A stretch of DNA of 64,000 bases from Streptomyces sp. NBC_00554 (GCF_041431135.1 NZ_CP107799.1:4712001-4776000), one strand, 5' to 3'. Numbered from the stretch's first letter, positions 36,596 to 48,429 are shown. The notes: a model not told the origin generated them from the letters alone. Numbers and translations: made by a program.

Positions 36596-39500
36596 GTGGG
36601 GTCCTTCGGGGCGCGATCCGTGAAGCGGGTGAGCTCGGCACGGAAGAGTGCGGTGATTTCGGCGAGCGCGGGGAGGTCGAACAGACCCTCGGGGGCGTGG
36701 ACGGCACCGGTGAACGCCGTGCCGTCGTCCCACAGTTCGCAACAGAGTTCGGCCTGCGGGCCCAGCGCGGGCGCGGCCAGTGGCACGAACCGGGCACCGC
36801 CGCCCTCGGCGGGCCTTGCGACCCGTTGCAGCACCAGCAGGTTCTGGTAGAGCGGAGTACGGCCGCCCGCCGGGCGGGGCGCAAGCGCCGCGAGCTCGTC
36901 CGTGCCGGGCGCGCTGTGCGCGAGGACGTCGAGGAGCCGGTCGCCCACGAGGCGGAGCAGTTCGCCGGGGTCGAGCGCCGGGTCGGCGGCGATGCGTACG
37001 GGCAGGCCGTTGGCGAGGTAGCCGACCGTGCGTTCGTGTGCGGCGTCCCGGGTGTCGACGATCGTCCCGATGGCGAGGTCGTCCTGTCCCGTGACCTTGG
37101 CCAGCGCCCGCCACCAGGCCGCGAGCAGCGGCACCAGCACGGGGTACCGGGCGCGGGCCGCGAACTCCCGCAACGCGTCGGTCTGTTCCGCGCTCAGACC
37201 GACGTGCCGCGAGAGGAGCGGCCGGGTCCACAGCTCCCGCATCTGTAGGTCACGGCCACCGCCGGGCCAGCGTGCCGCCGGCAGCCCTTCCAACTCCGTC
37301 TTCCAGTACGTCTGTTCAGCGCCGTCGAGCGGAGTGCCACCGGAGGGCGGTGCCGGGGCCGGGTCGACGGCCCCGCCCTCGTACGCGGCGGCGAGGTCTC
37401 CGACGAGCACCTCCTCGGACCGACCGTCGTACACGATGTGGTGCACGGCGAGCAGCAGCAGGTGGGCCTCGGCACCGGTGCCTCCGCCGAGCAGCCCCGC
37501 CGCGAACAGGGGCCCGCCTTCGAGATCCTGTACGCGCGCCACCAGCTCGCGCGTCAACTCCTCCTCGTCCACGCGCCCTTGCGCCAGTACCAGCGGCGGA
37601 GCCGCCACGCCCGGCTCGGACACCGACCGGAGGGGCCGGCCTGCCCGGCGCGGGAAAGTCGTCCGCAGTGCGGGGTGCGCGGCGACGACCACCGCCAGGG
37701 CCCGTGCCAGCCGCTCCTGGTCGAGCGCGCCGGTGATCTCGATCCGGCTGATGGCCACATGCCCGGGAGCATCCGGCACCAGCCGTCCTGCCAGCCAGAA
37801 GCGGCGCTCACCGGGGGAGAGTTCGGAGGCGGGAGTGGTCGGCGCGGGCGCGGCCTGCTGTGCGGGGGCCCGCTCGGCGAGCGCCTCCAGGGCCCGCACC
37901 GTCGGGTTCTCGTACACCTCACGGACCGACAGGCGGACGCCGAGCAGGCGCCCCAGCCGGGCGGCGATCCGCAGCATGTGCAGCGAACTCGCCCCACCGA
38001 GCAGCAGATCGGTCCCCGGTGTCAGCCCGGGTTCCCCGAGGATGGCGCGGACCTCGCGCAGGACGGTGGACGCCGGCGCCTCGGCGGACACGGGTTCCGG
38101 CCGCGCCGCCGCGACCTGCTCGGTCACCCACGCCTCCACCGCCCGTACGTCCGCCTTGCCCGTCGGGCCGAGGGGTACGGGATGCAGGTGGAGGTAGCGG
38201 TCGGGGCGGAGGTGGGAGGCGAGGGCCTCGCCGGCGGATTCGCGCAGGGCGTGCTCCGGAAGGGGGGCGGCCGACTCGGTCGCGTACGCGCAGACGGTCG
38301 CGGTGACGGTGCCGTGCGCGTCGCGCAGCGGGATCAGGAAGGCCTGCCTGACGCCCGGTACCGCGGCGACACCGCGTTCCACCTCGCCGGGCTCGACCCG
38401 GTATCCACGGATCTTGAACTGCCGGTCGGCACGCCCGATGAAGGACAGCCGGCCCTCGTCGTCCATGCGCACCCGGTCCCCGGTGCGGTACGCGCGCAGC
38501 GTGCCGTACCCCGGTACGTCGATCGCGGCGAAGCGGCGCGCGTCCTCCTCGGGCCGGCCGAGATAGCCGAGCGCGAGCCCGTCACCCGCGACCCACAGCT
38601 CACCCTCGGTGCCGCACTCCACGGTCCGGCCCTCGCTGTCGAGCACGGCGACGAGGGTGCCGCGGACGGGCAGGCCGAGGGGGATGCCGTACTCGGCGCC
38701 GGTGTCGGCGGCGCGGATGTCGTGCGTGGCGACGAACACCATGGACTCGACGGGGCCGTACCCGTTGGTGATGCGCAGCCCGGGGTGCCGGGCCAGCAGG
38801 GCGGCGATGTGCGCGGGCGACAACCGCTCACCGCCACACAGGAGTTGGCGTACGCCGGTGAACGCGTCGGGGTCCTCGTCGACGAGCAGATTGACGAGGG
38901 AGCTGGTCAGCCAGAGCGTGTTCACGCCGTGCCCGGAGACGAGGCCGCGCAGGCCGTCCGGCGTGATCAAGGGCTCGTCCGGCACGACGCAGGTGCCGCC
39001 GTTCATGAGCGGCCCGAACACCTCCAGGGCCCCCGCATCCCAGTACGGCGCCGCCAGCAGCGGCATCACAGCCCCGGCCCCGAACTCCGCGTACCCGCCC
39101 TCGACAAAGGTCCGCACGAACGCCCGATGCGGAACGACGACCCCCTTGGGCCGCCCGGTCGACCCGGAGGTGAAGAAGACACAGGCGGGGGCGTCGGCTC
39201 CGACGACCACCAAGTCACGCAAGTCGACGGCCGTTTCAGCCACGTCCGCCAAGTCACCCGCGTCCACAGCCGTCTCAGCCGAACCGGCCAGGGAGATCAC
39301 CCTGACCCCCTCGGGCAGCCACCCCGCGCCCCCGCCCGTCTCGATCGCGACCGTGGCCCCCAGGTCCGCGACGACTCCGCGGACGCGCGCCGCGGGCCAC
39401 GCCGGGTCGACCGCGGCGTACGCGGCGCCCGAGAGCAGGACGCCGAGGGCCGCGACGACGAAGTCCGCGCCGTTCACCGCCACCACTGGCACGAACGTGC

Positions 39501-39711
39501 CGGGCCGCACCCCCGCCGCCGTGAGCCGTCGGCCGATCTCCCGTGCCCGGTCGGCCAGTTCGGCGTACGAGAGGGATGTCCCGCCCGGACCCCGCAGGGC
39601 TGTCGCCCGCGGGGTCCGGGCGGCCTGCCGGAGCACCGCCTCGTGGGCGGTGGCAGCGGCCGGCACGGGATGGCCGGGTCCGGCAGCGACCGAGGGACGC
39701 CTGAGCGTCAT
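36592..39711 (-). CDS. Nonribosomal peptide synthetase A-T-C
   Basis: The protein is 1039 aa. A about 20-500 with A3 FFTSGSTGRPKG, A7 YRTGDRV and A10 GPTGKADVR; T about 530-605 with LGGASSLHML; C about 620-1039 with HHIVYDG. The pocket reads D-A-L-W-L-G-G-V-F, nearest to valine-type codes (such as DALWIGGTF), so a branched aliphatic amino acid is inferred. The order A-T-C followed by C-A-T on the next protein puts two C domains side by side. Its ATG overlaps the free carrier protein's stop (ATGA). The Ser of T is LGGASSLH, an unusual S-S pair in place of the usual D/H-S. Confidence 0.93.
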
Positions 39712-39956
39712 GAGAGGCGAGGTGCGGTGGCCAGCGCCCGGGCCAGTTCGCCCGGAGTGGACTGGAGTACGTCGGTGAAATCGGCCTCCAGCCCCCAGTC
39801 GTCCTCGATACGTGCGACGACGAGTACGGCGTGGAAGGAATCCCCGCCCTGCGCGAGGAAAGAGGAATCCTCCCGGATTTCCACCCCCAGCACGTCGGCG
39901 AATATGCGCCGCACACTTTCCGCGTCGATCCGGGACACTTCGTCGATCTGTGTCAT
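39708..39956 (-). CDS. Free-standing peptidyl/aminoacyl carrier protein
   Basis: The protein is 82 aa. It has a single carrier fold with the phosphopantetheine site AQGGDSFHAVLVV. ATG 39956 gives MTQIDEVSRIDAESVRR, a normal four-helix beginning; no strong ribosome site is visible, although the upstream peptide stop is only 69 bp away. It overlaps the A-T-C gene by 4 bp. With no other carrier left unpaired in the cluster, it is probably charged by the free A enzyme at 19338-20888 and supplies the first building block or a tailored amino acid. Confidence 0.92.
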   Translation of the reverse strand: MTQIDEVSRIDAESVRRIFADVLGVEIREDSSFLAQGGDSFHAVLVVARIEDDWGLEADFTDVLQSTPGELARALATAPRLS

Positions 39957-40025
39957 TTCAGTCTTCTCCGGTGATCCGTCGATCCAGCGAGCCAGTGATC
40001 CATTGCCGCGATTCACCGCGGTCGG

Positions 40026-40208
40026 CTAGCTCCACGCGCTGTCGTCCGGCGTGACGACGAGCGGTCGCACGTGACCGTTTTCCGCTACCGACGTGTTTCC
40101 GGCTCGTTCCAGGACATCGCCGGCGCCGGTGGCGGCGGCGGCGCCCACGCCGCCGGCCAGCCCGGCCAGGACCAAAAGTGCGGTGGTGATAAATCGTGCT
40201 TTCTTCAC
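40026..40208 (-). CDS. 60-aa exported peptide, first gene of the NRPS operon
   Basis: GTG 40208 is preceded by GGGGGAGGGG (about 6 nt). The product starts KKARFITTALLVLAGLAGG, a signal peptide with a probable Ala-rich cleavage region (GAAAATGAG), and leaves a mature part of about 30 residues ending DSAWS. It is divergent from the TrmB/LuxR-type regulator at 40353 across 144 bp and precedes the carrier protein gene on the same strand. The second regulator locus (45054-45275) has the same arrangement, with a peptide containing D-V-A/G-W-T repeats. A signalling or regulator-ligand role is inferred, not shown. Confidence 0.65.
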   Translation of the reverse strand: MKKARFITTALLVLAGLAGGVGAAAATGAGDVLERAGNTSVAENGHVRPLVVTPDDSAWS

Positions 40209-40352
40209 AGAAAGCCCCTCCCCCGTGACGGCTCTGCGTGACCGCCCGATCGCACGAGCGGTGTGTTTCACGATGTTGTAATCCGGCCGCCGTGGAGTTC
40301 CAGTAATCCATCGAGCAGGATGATGCGAACAGCAAGATGCAGGGGGGAACAA

Positions 40353-41402
40353 ATGGACAAAATCCTTGAATCGGACCCTACCCAGCTCCTTCAGCAGCTC
40401 GCGCCGGAACACATCCGGCTCTATAGCTGGGGAGCGAAACAAGCATTCTTCGCCACGGGGGAGGCGGCCCGAGCGCTCGACATTTCAGAGGCGGAAGCGC
40501 GTGCCGCGATCGACGCCCTGCGAGAATTCCATCTCGCCGACGAGGAACCCGGCTCGCACGATCTCTTCCCGCTGGGCTTTCACGAATCGTCCTGGCGCAT
40601 CGTGCATCCGCACATCGCGGCCGCCCGCATGGCCTCGGCCGAATCCCGGCTCAGGCAGCGCCTGTTCGAGCTGAACTCGCGCCGCGACTCACTCGCCGCC
40701 CTCGCCTCGGTGTACGCGCCCCGCGAGGAGGACCGCACCGAGAGCCGGGACACCGTCGAGGTGGTGGAGTCGCTCAGCGACGTGATCGCGCTGATAGAGC
40801 AGGCCAGCGCCGAGTGCGAGCGGGAGATGATCACCTGCCAGCCGGGCGGCGGCCGCCCCACGGCCGAGCTGGAGCAGGCGGTCGGCCGGGACCAGGCACT
40901 GCTCACCCGTGGTGTGCGGATGCGGACGCTTTACCAGCACTCCGCCCGCCACCACGCTCCCACCCAGGCGTACGTGGAGCGCATCTCACCCGCGGGCGCC
41001 GAAGTCCGTACGCTCACCGAGCTGTTCGGGCGCATGATCGCCTTCGACCGGAAGGTGGTCTTCGTCCCCCATCACAAGCAGCGCGGCGGCGCGGCCGTGG
41101 TCCGCTCCCCCGCCGCGGTGGCGTTCCTGTGCAATGCCTTCGACTACGCCTGGGACCAGGCCGTCCCGTTCACCGACGCCCATCGCACCCCGGTGGCCGT
41201 CGACGAACTGCAGCAGGGCATCGTGCAGTTGCTCAGCCAGGGACTCAAGGACGAGGTGATCGCCCGCCGTCTCGGCGTCTCGCTGCGCACCTGCCGCAAG
41301 TACATCGCCGACATATTCCAGCGCCTGGGCGCCGAGAGCCGGTTCCAGGCGGGCTATCTCGCCCACACCCAGAACCTGTTGGGGGAGGCCACGCGTACGT
41401 GA
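40353..41402 (+). CDS. TrmB/LuxR-type transcriptional regulator, probable pathway regulator
   Basis: The protein is 349 aa. Residues about 15-65 look like a winged helix (FFATGEAARALDISEAEARA). The middle has ITCQPGGGRP and MRTLYQHSARH, shared with TrmB-like regulators that carry a PLD-type ligand domain. Residues about 290-340 are a LuxR-type HTH (LLSQGLKDEVIARRLGVSL then RTCRKYIADIFQRLG). ATG 40353 follows AGGGGGG. It is divergent from the exported peptide and the NRPS operon and convergent with clpB (24-bp gap), so it is the best candidate activator of the cluster. Confidence 0.85.
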   Translation: MDKILESDPTQLLQQLAPEHIRLYSWGAKQAFFATGEAARALDISEAEARAAIDALREFHLADEEPGSHDLFPLGFHESSWRIVHPHIAAARMASAESRLRQRLFELNSRRDSLAALASVYAPREEDRTESRDTVEVVESLSDVIALIEQASAECEREMITCQPGGGRPTAELEQAVGRDQALLTRGVRMRTLYQHSARHHAPTQAYVERISPAGAEVRTLTELFGRMIAFDRKVVFVPHHKQRGGAAVVRSPAAVAFLCNAFDYAWDQAVPFTDAHRTPVAVDELQQGIVQLLSQGLKDEVIARRLGVSLRTCRKYIADIFQRLGAESRFQAGYLAHTQNLLGEATRT

Positions 41403-41426
41403 CCTCCCCCTGACGGACACCGCCGG

Positions 41427-44024
<2,598 letters not shown>

Positions 44025-44065
44025 GGTCGCGTTCTCCTCCTGGGTACTAGATGCCGGTACTAGAT

Positions 44066-44110
44066 CTTGAGTGTTCCAACTGGCACAAAGTTGAGTCTAT
44101 TCCACTCAAG
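44066..44110. promoter_or_regulatory. HspR-binding HAIR element plus half-site upstream of clpB
   Basis: GTTGAGT (44090-44096), seven bases, then ACTCAAG (44104-44110) matches the CTTGAGT-N7-ACTCAAG HAIR consensus with one change. A further half-site CTTGAGT is at 44066-44072. It lies between the divergent clpB and PPOX genes, at a distance suited to repression of clpB. Confidence 0.85.
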
Positions 44111-44171
44111 GGTGGGTTCGGGAGCGGATCCGGGTCCCGGATCCGGGACCCGAGGCACGTAGATTCGGCCC

Positions 44172-44588
44172 ATGCCTTCCTCGTACCCGGTGGATCCGCG
44201 ACAGCCGGACGCCGCCTACCTCAGCTTCTGGCGGGAGCGGCACCTGTGCACGCTGACGACCCTGCGTCCCGACGGCAGCCCGCACGTGGTGCCCGTCGGG
44301 GTTACATACGATCCCGAGGCCGGTCTGGCTCGGGTGATCGCGAACAAGTCCAGCGCGAAGGTCGGCCATGTGCTGGCCGCGGGCCCCGGCGGGGTGCGGG
44401 TGGCCGCCTGTCAGGTCGACGGACGCCGCTGGGCGACGCTGGAGGGGCTCGCGACGGTGTCCGTCGACCCCGGGCGCATCGCGGAGGCGGAGCGGCGGTA
44501 CGCGGAGCGGTACGGGCGCACGCCCTCCCCCAATCCCTCCCGGGTGGTGATCGAGATCCAGCTGACCTCGGCGCTGGGGCGCGGCTGA
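44172..44588 (+). CDS. PPOX-class F420/FMN-dependent oxidoreductase
   Basis: The protein is 138 aa, a split-barrel flavin/F420-binding fold. LSFWRERHLCTLTTLRPDGS and HVVPVGVTYDPEAG are the N-terminal cofactor strands, and YAERYGRTPSPNPSRVVIEI the C-terminal part. Such actinobacterial proteins use deazaflavin F420 or FMN; the substrate is unknown. It is divergent from clpB and shares the HAIR-containing intergenic region, although heat control of this gene is not implied. A strong hairpin follows it. Confidence 0.88.
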   Translation: MPSSYPVDPRQPDAAYLSFWRERHLCTLTTLRPDGSPHVVPVGVTYDPEAGLARVIANKSSAKVGHVLAAGPGGVRVAACQVDGRRWATLEGLATVSVDPGRIAEAERRYAERYGRTPSPNPSRVVIEIQLTSALGRG

Positions 44589-44637
44589 TCGCGGCCCGTC
44601 CCGAAGTGGCCGATACCTGGAGGTTTCACGTAAAACT

Positions 44638-44678
44638 GCAGCGGCGTCACCGTGTTCAGGTCACGGTGACGCCGCTGC
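44638..44678. terminator. Bidirectional terminator hairpin
   Basis: A perfect 17-bp stem (GCAGCGGCGTCACCGTG at 44638-44654 with its complement at 44662-44678) and a 7-nt loop lie in the gap between two convergent genes, the PPOX gene and the Rieske-like gene. It follows TAAAA on its left side, which gives a T run for the leftward transcript. Confidence 0.88.
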
Positions 44679-44721
44679 GGGGGGAAGCACCTGCGCGATT
44701 TACTACGACGGGGGAATCGCG

Positions 44722-45057
44722 TCAGGCACTGCGGGGGGTGGCTGAGATGGTCTGCACGTCCGGGGCTTCCGGCTCGACCAGCTGGTGGTCACGCTGGTCG
44801 AGGTTCACAAAGATCATTCCGTACCGAATGGCACACCGCACTGGCTGCGGCGCCCCCCGAGGCCGCCGCAAACACCGGTACGCCCGCAGATCCTCGTCGT
44901 CGTCACGCGTGACGACGACCGGCTCTCCGAATACCGTCACCATCAACGAGTCACCACTGTGGGGGATGGCGGTGACCAGGTCGATGAAGTGCCAACCGGA
45001 GCGATAGGCGGTGGCCATTTCTCGGCGGAAGGAGCGGTCGTCGGGAGGGGTGGTCAT
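44722..45057 (-). CDS. Small Rieske-like protein lacking the iron-sulfur ligands
   Basis: The protein is 111 aa. SGWHFIDLVTAIPHSGDSLM, VFGEPVVVTRDDDEDLRAYR and YGMIFVNL follow the strand order of the N-terminal Rieske domain of ring-hydroxylating oxygenases. The place of the CxHRG cluster ligands reads CLRRPRG, and the second CxxH is missing, so no [2Fe-2S] centre can form. ATG 45057 overlaps the stop of the exported-peptide gene (ATGA), so the two are translated as a pair. Function unknown; a peptide-binding or maturation role is only a guess. Confidence 0.7.
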   Translation of the reverse strand: MTTPPDDRSFRREMATAYRSGWHFIDLVTAIPHSGDSLMVTVFGEPVVVTRDDDEDLRAYRCLRRPRGAPQPVRCAIRYGMIFVNLDQRDHQLVEPEAPDVQTISATPRSA

Positions 45058-45275
45058 GCGCCGTCGCCCGCCGGGGTAAAGGTCCAACCAACGTCGCCCT
45101 GCTGAACGGCGACAACATCAGCAGGAGCGGAGGTCCAACCGACGTCCCCTTGCTGAGCACCAACCTCCGCGGGAGCAGAAGTCCAGGCGACGTCGAGAGG
45201 ACTTGCCGCACCAAGTGCCAGTGCGGCGGCCACGACGGCCGCGGCCAACACTGATCGAAGCATTCTCTTTCGCAT
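45054..45275 (-). CDS. 73-aa exported peptide with three D-V-x-W-T repeats
   Basis: The product starts MRKRMLRSVLAAAVVAAALA with signal-peptide character, ending about LGAAS. The mature part has three similar units: DVAWTSAP (28-35), DVGWTSAP (44-51) and DVGWTFTP (61-68), separated by Ala/Gln-rich spacers of 8-9 residues. The gene is divergent from the regulator at 45406 (130-bp gap) and overlaps the Rieske-like gene by 4 bp. The start is uncertain because an in-frame GTG 6 codons upstream also exists. The unit resembles the DSAWS end of the peptide at 40026. Confidence 0.65.
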   Translation of the reverse strand: MRKRMLRSVLAAAVVAAALALGAASPLDVAWTSAPAEVGAQQGDVGWTSAPADVVAVQQGDVGWTFTPAGDGA

Positions 45276-45405
45276 AGTCGGCTTCGTCCTCACTCGATGA
45301 CATCCTCTCCCCCGCAGAACAAGACGATGGCTCATTCAGGCACATGGATGCCACACACTCGATGCATCATGTTCCTGCACGTTCAGGACCCTGGGGGGTG
45401 GAGAA

Positions 45406-46389
45406 TTGATAACAAATAACACAAACCCGACACATCCTCATTCGATCACCGCTCTATGCGACGAGGGTGCCCGTCTCTACGCCGGTGCCCTGAGCGCCGG
45501 ACGCATCGCTCGCGTCGAGGTAGAGCCTGCCCCCTGCCTGGTCGAATTCGCCCTGCTGCATCCCGACCCGGACGACGCGAACTGGCTTCGCCCTGTGCCA
45601 CCGTCGATCGCACTCTCCCAGCAGCTCCAGCCGATCGAGCGGGAGATCCAGGACCGGCGGAGGCTTTCCGTTGACCTTGCCGATACGTTCGAGCCGTTCT
45701 TGGCCATCAGTGCGCAGAAGCCCGCCACGACCCACGCCATCACGGTGCTGGAGGGATTCAGCAGAATCAACACGGCCCTGGATGTAGCCATAGCGGAGAG
45801 CCGGGTCGAAGTCCTCACCGTGCAGCCTGGTGGCGGTCGGCCGGAGAACGCACTGAGTCAGGCCCTCGAACGGAGCAAGCCTCTCATCGAGCGCGGCATC
45901 TCGGTGCGCACCCTCTACCAGCACACGGTCCGGCACAGTCAGAGCACCTTCGCCTACGTGGACCAGATGGCCGGCGCCAAGGTCGAAATTCGCACCCTTG
46001 AGGAACTCATCGAGCGACTCATCATCTGCGACGAGACAGTGGCCTTCATCCCCGCGCGCGACGACCGGCAAGTCGCGCTCGAACTCCGCCATCCCGGCCT
46101 GGTGAAGTACCTCATCAAGGTCTTCGAGCAACTGTGGCAACGCGCGACGCCCCTCTTGGAGGAGGTGCCGTACGAGTCCACTCCTGATGGCATCAGCGGA
46201 GTCCAGCGCTCCATAGCCAAGCTCCTCGTCGAGGGCCACGTCGACGAGGCCATAGCCCGGCGCCTCGGCATGAACGTCCGCACCTGCCGCGCCCACATTG
46301 CGAAACTCGCCGTGTCCCTGGGCAGCGGCAGCCGGGCGCAACTCGGCTTTCTGATAGCGCAGTCGGGAATCCTGGACCAGGACCACTGA
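45406..46389 (+). CDS. TrmB/LuxR-type transcriptional regulator, paralog 1
   Basis: The protein is 327 aa. The N-terminal half has ALCDEGARLYAGALSAGRI, a conserved PCLVEFALLHPDPDD and WLRPVPPSIAL. The middle has VLTVQPGGGRPENAL and RTLYQHTVRH. The C-terminus is a LuxR-type HTH (VEGHVDEAIARRLGMNVRTC). A TTG at 45406 is preceded by GGGGGGTGGAG, and no better start exists nearby. It is divergent from the Trp-repeat peptide and followed by a second paralog after 23 bp. The degenerate N-terminal winged helix differs from that of the pathway regulator at 40353. Confidence 0.82.
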   Translation: MITNNTNPTHPHSITALCDEGARLYAGALSAGRIARVEVEPAPCLVEFALLHPDPDDANWLRPVPPSIALSQQLQPIEREIQDRRRLSVDLADTFEPFLAISAQKPATTHAITVLEGFSRINTALDVAIAESRVEVLTVQPGGGRPENALSQALERSKPLIERGISVRTLYQHTVRHSQSTFAYVDQMAGAKVEIRTLEELIERLIICDETVAFIPARDDRQVALELRHPGLVKYLIKVFEQLWQRATPLLEEVPYESTPDGISGVQRSIAKLLVEGHVDEAIARRLGMNVRTCRAHIAKLAVSLGSGSRAQLGFLIAQSGILDQDH

Positions 46390-46412
46390 ATGCCGAGGGA
46401 AGAGAGCGACAG

Positions 46413-47414
46413 GTGAGCGCCGGGGCACACGGTCACAGAGCCGACGAGCTGTGCGAGGCGGGCCTGAACCTGTACGCCCGCGCACTGCGCGAGGGCCGCG
46501 TCGCCCTGCAGGACGCGGACTCCGCCCCCTGCCTGATCAGCTCCGGCCTGCTCCAGCCGGACCTTGAGGACACGGACTGGCTGCGTCCCGTAGCGCCCGC
46601 CATAGCCCTCCCCCGGCTACTGCACACCACCGCCGAGGACATCGCCCGCCAGCGACAGCGCGAAGCGCGCCTGGCGGAGGCCTTCGAGCCGCTCATGGCG
46701 CTGCACGCGGCGCAGGCATCACCCACGGACGCACCCGCGAACACCGTCCTGACCGACCTCGAGCGGATCAACGCCGCGATCGCCAGAGCCATGGCCGGCT
46801 CTTCGCGCGAGGTACTCACGATCCAGCCCGGCGGCAAGCGTCCCGCTCCCCTACTGGCAGGCGCGTTCCTGCTTGAGCAGGAGATGCTCGCGCGGGGCTG
46901 CCGGATGCGCACCCTCTACCAGCACACCTCCCGCCACGACCCGGTGGCTCTCGCCCACTACGAGAACCTGAACGGCGATGTCGAGGTCCGCACCCTCGAC
47001 GAGGTCACCGACCGCCTCATCGTCGTCGACCGCACCGTGGCCTTCATCCCCGCGAACACCGACCGCACGATGGCCGTCGAGGTCCGCAATCCCGCCATGG
47101 TCGCCTACCTCGCCACCACCTTCGACCGCCTCTGGCGCCTGGCCACCCCCATGTACCCCCAGGCCGTCCAACAGCCCTCCCTGAACGGCGTCACGCCCCG
47201 CCAACAAGCCATCGCCGCCCTCCTCATCGAAGGCCACACAGACGCAACCATCGCCGAACGCCTCGGCCTCAACATCCGCACAGCCCGAGTCCACATAGCC
47301 AAACTCGCAGCCACCCTCGGCAGCGAAAGCCGAGCCCAACTCGGCTACCTCATCGCCGAGTCGGGGATCCTCAAGCAGGCGGACCAGCGGGACCGGGCAC
47401 AGCGGGAGCCGTGA
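46413..47414 (+). CDS. TrmB/LuxR-type transcriptional regulator, paralog 2
   Basis: The protein is 333 aa. It repeats the architecture of the preceding protein: LCEAGLNLYARALREGRV, APCLISSGLLQPDLEDTDWLR, VLTIQPGGKRP, RTLYQHTSRH, and the HTH LIEGHTDATIAERLGLNIRT. The GTG start lies 24 bp after the previous stop, so the two form an operon and arose by tandem duplication. The 3' end overlaps the convergent third paralog by 44 bp. Ligand and targets are unknown. Confidence 0.82.
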   Translation: MSAGAHGHRADELCEAGLNLYARALREGRVALQDADSAPCLISSGLLQPDLEDTDWLRPVAPAIALPRLLHTTAEDIARQRQREARLAEAFEPLMALHAAQASPTDAPANTVLTDLERINAAIARAMAGSSREVLTIQPGGKRPAPLLAGAFLLEQEMLARGCRMRTLYQHTSRHDPVALAHYENLNGDVEVRTLDEVTDRLIVVDRTVAFIPANTDRTMAVEVRNPAMVAYLATTFDRLWRLATPMYPQAVQQPSLNGVTPRQQAIAALLIEGHTDATIAERLGLNIRTARVHIAKLAATLGSESRAQLGYLIAESGILKQADQRDRAQREP

Positions 47415-48411
47415 CGGCCTCGAGTTCCGAGGAACGCGGAGGGTCGTCCAGGCCCGCCTGGGCGATGCGGACTCCCAGTTGGGTGCGGCTCGCGGCGCCC
47501 AGGGTTTCCGAGAGGCGGGCGATGTGTGCACGGCACGTACGGACGCTGATGCCCAGACGTTCCGCGACGACCGCGTCCTGGTGGCCCTCGGCCAGGAGCG
47601 CGGCGATGGACCGCTCCCGGTGGGTGATGCCCTCGATGCCCGTCGAGGGGAGCGGGGAGGCGAGGGGGATCGCCAAGCGCCACAGGCGCTCGAAGACCGT
47701 CACCAGGTAGTCCACGAGGGCCGGGTGACGCAGCTCCAGCGCTATCGTGCGGTCCGAGTTAGCTGGGATGAAGGCGACCGTGCGGTCGAAGAGGATGAGG
47801 CGTTCCAGGACCTCGTCGAGGGTGCGGGCCTCCGCCGAATCCCCCATCAGCTCCATGTAGTTCAGCAGGCCCTGGCCATGCCTCGCCACGTGGGTGTACA
47901 GGTCGCGCATGCGTACGCCGCGGTGGCGCAGGCCCAGCGCGCGGTGCAGGCCCTCGGAGAGTTCGTCCTCGCGGCGGATGCCGCCCGGCTGCACGGTGAG
48001 CACCTCGGACGTACACGCCTCGGTCGCCGCGTCCATGGCGGCCCGGATGCGGGGCAGCCCGTCGAGGACGCGGATCGCCACACCCTCCGCCGGCCCCTGG
48101 ACGCGCCCGCCGAGCCCGGCGTACCACTCGAACGCGGACACCGCGTCGCCCACCCGTGCCTGGCTCGCGCTGACTTCCTCGTACACCCCGCGCAGCAGCC
48201 GCGTCATGACCTCCTGCGGCGAGGTCGGCACCAGCCACCCCATGTCGTCGGGGTCGGGGTGCAGCAGCGCCAACTCCAGCAGGCAGGGCACCGATTCCGC
48301 GTCCTCGCGGGGCACACGGCCGCGCCGCACGGCCCGCGAGTACACCCGGTCCCCTGCCGCGCACAGCTGGTCAGCGCCGTGCGGATGCCTGTCCGTGCCT
48401 TGCCCGGCCAT
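47371..48411 (-). CDS. TrmB/LuxR-type transcriptional regulator, paralog 3
   Basis: The protein is 346 aa, with LCAAGDRVYSRAVRRGRV, PCLLELALLHPDPDD, VLTVQPGGIRR, RDLYTHVARH and the HTH LLAEGHQDAVVAERLGISVR. ATG 48411 is chosen because GGAG lies 10 nt upstream and the alignment with the other paralogs begins here; the frame upstream is a low-complexity repeat. It is convergent with paralog 2, sharing 44 bp of coding sequence. Unlike paralog 1, no exported peptide is evident upstream. Confidence 0.8.
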   Translation of the reverse strand: MAGQGTDRHPHGADQLCAAGDRVYSRAVRRGRVPREDAESVPCLLELALLHPDPDDMGWLVPTSPQEVMTRLLRGVYEEVSASQARVGDAVSAFEWYAGLGGRVQGPAEGVAIRVLDGLPRIRAAMDAATEACTSEVLTVQPGGIRREDELSEGLHRALGLRHRGVRMRDLYTHVARHGQGLLNYMELMGDSAEARTLDEVLERLILFDRTVAFIPANSDRTIALELRHPALVDYLVTVFERLWRLAIPLASPLPSTGIEGITHRERSIAALLAEGHQDAVVAERLGISVRTCRAHIARLSETLGAASRTQLGVRIAQAGLDDPPRSSELEAVTAPAVPGPAGPPA

Positions 48412-48429
48412 CTCCCCACTCCTGCCCGG

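Noticed and set aside
36596..37231. In-frame extension upstream of the C-A-T-C-A-T synthetase start
   Set aside because: The 212 extra codons are out-of-phase sequence of the A-T-C gene; ATG 36595 with the ATGA overlap begins a normal C domain.
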